Part shown: positions 6,865-9,975 of the stretch, in pieces
Position numbering within the stretch: the first letter of the stretch is position 1
How the letters are laid out: every line of letters starts with the position of its first letter
NCBI GenBank assembly: GCA_034659995.1
Contig: JAYEIH010000102.1
Location: 1 to 9,975, forward strand
Length of the DNA stretch: 9,975 nt
DNA from: JAYEIH01 sp034659995
GTDB lineage: Archaea > Methanobacteriota_B > Thermococci > Methanofastidiosales > B48-G16
Direction: 5' to 3'
Notes under the pieces: generated by a model
What the model saw: the letters and a program-made list of their open reading frames with translations, nothing else
Told to the model about the DNA's origin: nothing
Databases searched by the model: none
Position numbers and translations under genes: made by a program

Positions 6865-6895
6865 AGCACTCACTCTTCCTTAATCGTGTTGCAGG

Positions 6896-6902
6896 TATAT
6901 AA
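6896..6902 (-). promoter_or_regulatory. TATA box of the antitoxin gene
   Basis: Minus-strand TTATATA is centred about 26 bases from the GTG at 6873 and 35 from the ATG at 6864. It gives the antitoxin a promoter separate from that of the toxin. Confidence 0.45.
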
Positions 6903-6945
6903 GTTTTTCTCTTGTATGCCAATTAAGCATTGATTTCCCCATTCT

Positions 6946-6971
6946 TAAAGAGAAAAAAAAAGAAAAAGAAA
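6946..6971 (-). terminator. T-rich terminator after the beta-helix gene
   Basis: Directly after the TAA at 6972-6974 the minus strand carries a near-continuous T tract interrupted by single C residues (runs of 3, 5 and 9 Ts). No hairpin is needed for archaeal termination. The string matches the one downstream of the 52-codon gene. Confidence 0.5.
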
Positions 6972-8515
6972 TTACAGCGGACACGTTATGCCCAGTTTTT
7001 CTTGGATATCTTCGCAACATCTCAACGCTTTCAGCAGCTCGTTGTTCGCGTAGATCGTATTCCCTGTTGTGTTCGCATTATCGATGTGCATCTGCATCTC
7101 GTCTAACAATGCCTGTACATCCTGCGGTACGTCGTCAGAAAGGTTCTCCTCGATACATCCAAGACAAGTGTTCACCTCTCCCAGACGGTAGTTCTTCAGC
7201 GGCAGGAAGGCTGCAATCGGATTGATGCCCAATGAAACGTACTCATCGGCACCAATATCAATCCCTGCTCCTTGCGGTCGTGAATCGCCATCAAAATCCG
7301 TGTACACACCCGCATCTGTTCCCGCATCGATGCACGGCGAGCTTCCTAAGAGGTGGAAGGTTCCATCGAGCCGTGGATCCAGCGATATCGAGCCTGGACC
7401 GGGTAGTAGGCCATTGTAATCAGTGCCATTGTTCCAGACATCGTTGTACGTACAAGATGATGCACTTCCCTGTTCGTCTTCAATTCCATCTTGTACATTA
7501 GATGCAACAATGTTGTTCGTTATTGTAGGGCTGCTTGAGTCAATGTTCCGGACGCCATCATCCAGATTCCCCGTGATCGTGTTGTTCGTTATTATAGGGC
7601 TGCTACCTGCGTACTGGTTAATGACTCCATCAGAATCGTTCCCTGCGATTATATTATTCGTTATTATGGGGCTGCTTGAGGTGTTGTAGATGCCTCTATT
7701 GTCATTCCCCGTGATCGTGTTGTTCGTTATTGTGGGGTTGCTTAGGTTAGAGTTGTAGATGCCACTGCCCTCATTCTGCGTTATGGTGTTGTTTGTTATC
7801 GTAGGGCTGCTGTTGGTGTAACACTCGATACCATAAGTTTCATTCCGCGTTATGGCATTGTTCGTGATCGTCGGATTACTGTTGTAGGAACACTCGATAC
7901 CAATATCATCGTTTTCTGTTACCGTGTTATTTTCTATTGTTCCCGAAGCTCCATTATAATAGATTCCCTCGCCCCCGTTCGTTATTGTAAATCCGCTGAT
8001 GTTCACAACTGCTCCGTTAACAGTTATTACATACGATCCGCCACCGTCAATCGTCGTCACAGCCGCTCCGTCTCCGATCAACGAGAGATTTTTCCCAATT
8101 GTCAAATTCTCGTTGTACGTTCCCGCGTGGACATAGATCGTGTCGTTGGGGTTGGCATTGGTTATTGCGTCCGATATTGTAGAGTAATCACCGGGTACAT
8201 GGATATCTGCCGCACTCACCGGATTGATCACTGTCAATATCGATACAANNNNNNNNNNNNNNNNNNNNNNNNNNNNNNNNNNNNNNNNNNNNNNNNNNNN
8301 NNNNNNNNNNNNNNNNNNNNNNNNNNNNNNNNNNNNNNNNNNNNNNNNCCCGCGTGGACATAGATCGTGTCGTTGGGGTTGGCATTGGTTATTGCGTCCG
8401 ATATTGTAGAGTAATCACCGGGTACATGGATATCTGCCGCACTCACCGGATTGATCACTGTCAATATCGATACAATCATTACCGCTACTATTACTCCTCC
8501 TTTTATTTTTTTCAT
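6972..8515 (-). CDS. Exported parallel beta-helix protein with choice-of-anchor-like region and helical C-terminal domain (contains assembly gap)
   Basis: Probably a cell-surface or secreted protein; ligand unknown. As given, the gene is broken by 100 Ns, but both sides of the gap carry the same 127 bases. Removing one copy joins the parts in frame into 438 residues, used here for numbering. Residues 1-26 are a signal peptide (MKKIKGG, hydrophobic core, cleavage after PVSA). Next comes the DIHVPGDYSTISDAITNANPN opening typical of NosD/PbH1 beta-helix proteins. Residues about 115-275 hold seven coils of about 23 residues based on SSPTITNNTITGN. SSPCIDAGT (316-324) and DFDGD...GIDIGADEY (331-350) resemble the choice-of-anchor region that often follows such helices. 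The last 53 residues (386-438) form a two-helix domain with NANTTGN, also found alone at 6230-6388; here it carries added cysteines (375, 378, 424, 425, 436). No transmembrane or PGF-type anchor follows. GAGGATGAT precedes the ATG at 8515. NosD itself is a copper-site maturation protein; this is only a fold relative. Confidence 0.88.
7511..7960 (-). repeat. Tandem 69-base coding repeat (beta-helix coils)
   Basis: A motif close to TGTTGTTCGTTAT on the plus strand begins at about 7511, 7580, 7652, 7718, 7787, 7856 and 7925. Spacing is 66-72 bases, in whole codons, giving 22-24 residues per coil. Units differ at many positions, so this is an old, protein-level repeat and not a recent expansion or CRISPR array. 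Confidence 0.85.
8122..8248. repeat. 127-base duplicate, left contig end
   Basis: These 127 bases are identical, without a mismatch, to 8349-8475. The copy ends exactly at the first N. It encodes the end of the signal peptide and the start of the mature beta-helix protein on the minus strand. Confidence 0.95.
8249..8348. other. Scaffold gap of exactly 100 Ns
   Basis: One hundred Ns is a conventional placeholder for a gap of unknown size. Both flanks carry the same 127 bases, and 127 is a common maximum k-mer in de Bruijn assemblers. The two contigs most likely overlap by one k-mer and were scaffolded without being merged, so no real sequence may be missing. Confidence 0.9.
8349..8475. repeat. 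127-base duplicate, right contig end
   Basis: Identical to 8122-8248, beginning at the first base after the gap. It continues into the true 5' end of the beta-helix gene (signal peptide and ATG at 8515), so this side carries the correct upstream context. Confidence 0.95.
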
Positions 8516-8518
8516 AAT

Positions 8519-8558
8519 ATCATCCTCTTTGAATACATTTATTTAGGAAGTATATAAA
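8519..8558 (-). promoter_or_regulatory. Promoter and ribosome site of the beta-helix gene
   Basis: On the minus strand CGAAAGT (BRE-like, just upstream) leads into TTTATATA at 8558-8551. A start site about 26 bases on (near 8528) leaves a short leader containing GAGGATGAT at 8527-8519, a strong Shine-Dalgarno site three bases before the ATG. This is the best-formed promoter and leader in the window. Confidence 0.6.
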
Positions 8559-8590
8559 AAACTTTCGGTAAAAGCTGTCCTCTTGTGATA

Positions 8591-8692
8591 ATGACCCCCC
8601 TGTACGCCAGTACTCCGGAGGTGGGATCAGCAATCGTGGGAAACCTACAACAAAACTATTTTAATACTCAGAGTGAATACGATCATAGGTGA
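8591..8692 (+). CDS. Possible 33-aa leader ORF upstream of glyA
   Basis: An uninterrupted frame from ATG 8591 (or in-frame GTG 8585) to TGA 8690 encodes MTPLYASTPEVGSAIVG and 16 more residues. Its G+C content is clearly higher than the surrounding intergenic DNA over about 8591-8645. Its TGA lies inside the AGGTGAG ribosome site of glyA, four bases before the glyA ATG, so translational coupling is conceivable. A plus-strand TATATAAAAA at 8550-8559 is at leaderless distance from GTG 8585. Against it, the family is unrecognised, the ORF is very short, and it contains the proposed glyA TATA box. It could equally be a gene remnant or chance frame. Confidence 0.25.
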   Translation: MTPLYASTPEVGSAIVGNLQQNYFNTQSEYDHR

Positions 8693-8693
8693 G
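8657..8693 (+). promoter_or_regulatory. glyA TATA box and ribosome site
   Basis: TATTTTAATA at 8657-8666 is centred about 26 bases before position 8688, giving a leader of roughly nine bases. That leader contains AGGTGAG (8687-8693), a near-perfect archaeal Shine-Dalgarno site three bases before the ATG at 8697. The ribosome site is what decides the glyA start. Confidence 0.5.
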
Positions 8694-8696
8694 ATC

Positions 8697-9929
8697 ATGA
8701 GCTTTGAAAAGATAAAGAATTATATAGAAAAACAGGAAGAGTGGAGAAGCCACACAATAAACCTAATAGCAAGCGAGAACATCACCTCTCCGGCAGCAAA
8801 AAAGGCGGTGGGCTCTGCGTTTATGCATAAGTATGCCGAAGGTTGGCCAAAGAACAGGTACTACCAGGGATGCAAGTACGTGGATGAGGTTGAACTACTG
8901 GGAAACTCGGCGTTTTACCAGCTTTTTAATCCGGATTACGTGGATCTGAGACCGATTTCCGGAGCTGTGGCAAACATAGCCATGTTTTTTGGGCTAACAA
9001 AGCCGGGAGATACCATTATATCTCTGGACACAAGCGACGGCGGACACATAACACACGCGAAGTTTGGTGCGGCAGGACTGCGGGGACTGAATGTCCATGA
9101 GTTTCCCTACGATGAAGAAGAGATGAACATCGACGTTGATAAAACCATAAATCTCATAAAAGAAGTGAATCCCGATCTAATTCTTTTTGGGGCATCTGTC
9201 TTCTTGTTTCCTCATCCCGTAAAGGAGATCGCGGAAGAGACGGACGCAACCATAGTGTACGATGCGGCCCACGTTCTCGGACTCATCGCAGGAAAACAGT
9301 TCCAGAAACCATTCGAAGAAGGAGCCAAAATAATGACCGCTTCCACCCATAAAACATTTCCCGGACCGCAGGGAGGCGTACTGATGGCTAAAAACCTGGA
9401 TGAGGAAAAGATGAAAAATGTACAGTTTGCAATATTCCCCGGATGCATGTCGAATCATCATCTCCACCATGTGGCAGGAAAGGCCATTACCGCCTACGAG
9501 ATGATAGAGAACGGAGAAGATTACGCAAAACAAACTATAAAAAATTCTCAAAAGCTTGGAGAGGCAATGACAGAAAACGGATTCACCGTCGTTGCGGAAC
9601 ACAAGGGGTTTACCAAAAGTCATCAGATAGTTCTGAACTTTGAGGAGTACATAGGAAAATGGGCGGCCGAGACCCTGGAAGAGGCAAATATCATCACGAA
9701 CAAAAATCTCCTGCCCTGGGACCCTGTAGAAAAAAGCAATAATCCCTCGGGAATGAGGCTGGGAACACAGGAAATGACCAGGATGGGCATGAAGGAAACT
9801 GAGATGGAGTATATTGCGGAGCTCTTTAAAAGGACCCTTCTGGATAAAGAAAAACCAGAAAAGATAAAGAAGGAGGTATCAGAGTTTAGAGAGGAGTACC
9901 AGGAGGTTCAGTACGGATTTACCTGGTAA
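8697..9929 (+). CDS. glyA: Serine hydroxymethyltransferase
   Basis: A PLP enzyme that interconverts serine and glycine, passing the one-carbon unit to tetrahydrofolate or, in many archaea, tetrahydromethanopterin; cytoplasmic. 410 residues from ATG 8697, a normal length. Signatures in order are INLIASEN (21-28), YAEGWPKNRYYQGCKYVDEVE (46-66), DTSDGGHITH (111-120), YDAAHVLGLIAG (188-199, with Asp189 and His192 contacting PLP) and STHKTFPGPQGG (216-227), in which Lys219 is the Schiff-base lysine. The STHKTFxGPQ form, and not the bacterial TTTTHKTLRGPRGG, is the archaeal variant. The C-terminal domain includes NPSGMRLGTQEMTRMGM, with the conserved carboxylate-binding Arg. The frame is open from GTG 8673, but AGGTGAG just before ATG 8697 fixes the start. 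It is transcribed away from the beta-helix gene and is likely monocistronic, unless the small ORF before it is real. Nothing appears missing. Confidence 0.97.
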   Translation: MSFEKIKNYIEKQEEWRSHTINLIASENITSPAAKKAVGSAFMHKYAEGWPKNRYYQGCKYVDEVELLGNSAFYQLFNPDYVDLRPISGAVANIAMFFGLTKPGDTIISLDTSDGGHITHAKFGAAGLRGLNVHEFPYDEEEMNIDVDKTINLIKEVNPDLILFGASVFLFPHPVKEIAEETDATIVYDAAHVLGLIAGKQFQKPFEEGAKIMTASTHKTFPGPQGGVLMAKNLDEEKMKNVQFAIFPGCMSNHHLHHVAGKAITAYEMIENGEDYAKQTIKNSQKLGEAMTENGFTVVAEHKGFTKSHQIVLNFEEYIGKWAAETLEEANIITNKNLLPWDPVEKSNNPSGMRLGTQEMTRMGMKETEMEYIAELFKRTLLDKEKPEKIKKEVSEFREEYQEVQYGFTW

Positions 9930-9975
9930 CCCTATTTATTTTTTTCATGTACTCCTCTGCCTTTCCACCGGGATC
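9919..9975 (-). CDS. 3' end of a convergent ORF (partial, unrecognised)
   Basis: From the right edge the minus strand stays open for 18 codons (DPGGKAEEYMKKINRVTR) and then stops at TAA 9919-9921. The composition looks like the helical C-terminus of a real protein, but too little is present to identify it. It would overlap the last 11 bases of glyA tail to tail. A short chance frame cannot be excluded. Confidence 0.45.
   Translation of the reverse strand, partial: DPGGKAEEYMKKINRVTR
9937..9945 (+). terminator. Possible glyA terminator
   Basis: Seven consecutive Ts (9939-9945), preceded by CTATTTA, begin ten bases after the glyA stop. This fits archaeal oligo-T termination. The same bases read as Lys-Lys codons in the convergent partial ORF, so the tract may be coding on the other strand. 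Confidence 0.35.

Noticed and set aside
6692..6883. Plus-strand 63-codon ORF after the toxin as a co-directional antitoxin
   Set aside because: Its translation is serine-rich and resembles no antitoxin, while the opposite strand has a clear RelB-like sequence with its own promoter.
7511..7960. Regular 69-base repeat resembling a CRISPR array
   Set aside because: There are no invariant repeats or unique spacers. The period is a whole number of codons within one open frame and corresponds to beta-helix coils.
8122..8475. 127-base direct repeat as a mobile-element or recombination signature
   Set aside because: Perfect identity, ends exactly at the N gap and a length equal to a common assembler k-mer make an assembly artefact far more likely.
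8589..8645. G+C-rich patch before glyA, with CTCCGGAG palindrome, as a structured RNA or riboswitch
   Set aside because: I could not fold a convincing multi-stem structure or match a known class; the open frame through it is an alternative explanation.
8673..8696. GTG 8673 as the glyA start
   Set aside because: It has no ribosome site of its own, and the strong AGGTGAG site would then lie inside the gene. ATG 8697 gives the family-normal N-terminus.
9177..9623. 148-codon minus-strand ORF inside glyA
   Set aside because: It lies wholly within a strongly conserved enzyme gene and has a composition typical of an antisense shadow.

Overview
The window is archaeal, almost certainly euryarchaeal. 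The signs are an archaeal-type glutamyl-tRNA synthetase, an isopentenyl phosphate kinase (alternative mevalonate pathway of ether-lipid synthesis), an archaeal-style serine hydroxymethyltransferase, A/T-rich TATA boxes about 26 bases before gene starts, and GGTGA-type Shine-Dalgarno sites (clear examples before gltX and glyA). I cannot name the lineage. A run of exactly 100 Ns flanked by identical 127-base sequences points to a short-read, probably metagenomic, assembly.

Layout. Bases 1-124 hold a terminator for the first gene and, at the far left, a TATA box with palindromes that probably serve a minus-strand gene outside the window. Bases 125-6110 are a compact minus-strand housekeeping block, transcribed right to left: a large UPF0182 membrane protein, isopentenyl phosphate kinase, glutamyl-tRNA synthetase (ATGA overlap with the kinase) and an unrecognised 240-residue protein. 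Bases 6111-8515 look accessory: a 52-codon gene too short for usual ORF cutoffs, a RelE-family toxin, a RelB-like antitoxin on the opposite strand (tail to tail with the toxin), and a secreted parallel beta-helix protein. Bases 8516-9929 hold the glyA promoter region, a possible leader ORF, and glyA itself. The 3' end of one further convergent ORF enters at the right edge.

The most unusual part is the accessory segment. The 52-residue protein is a free-standing copy of the C-terminal domain of the exported beta-helix protein (30 of 47 aligned residues identical by hand count), and the two copies flank the toxin-antitoxin pair in the same orientation. The toxin shares a 48-base divergent promoter region with the small gene. 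It meets its presumed antitoxin with stop codons overlapping by 4 bases, whereas this class of module is normally a co-directional operon. The apparent break in the beta-helix gene is very likely an assembly artefact, and collapsing the duplicated ends restores one 438-residue ORF with a signal peptide.
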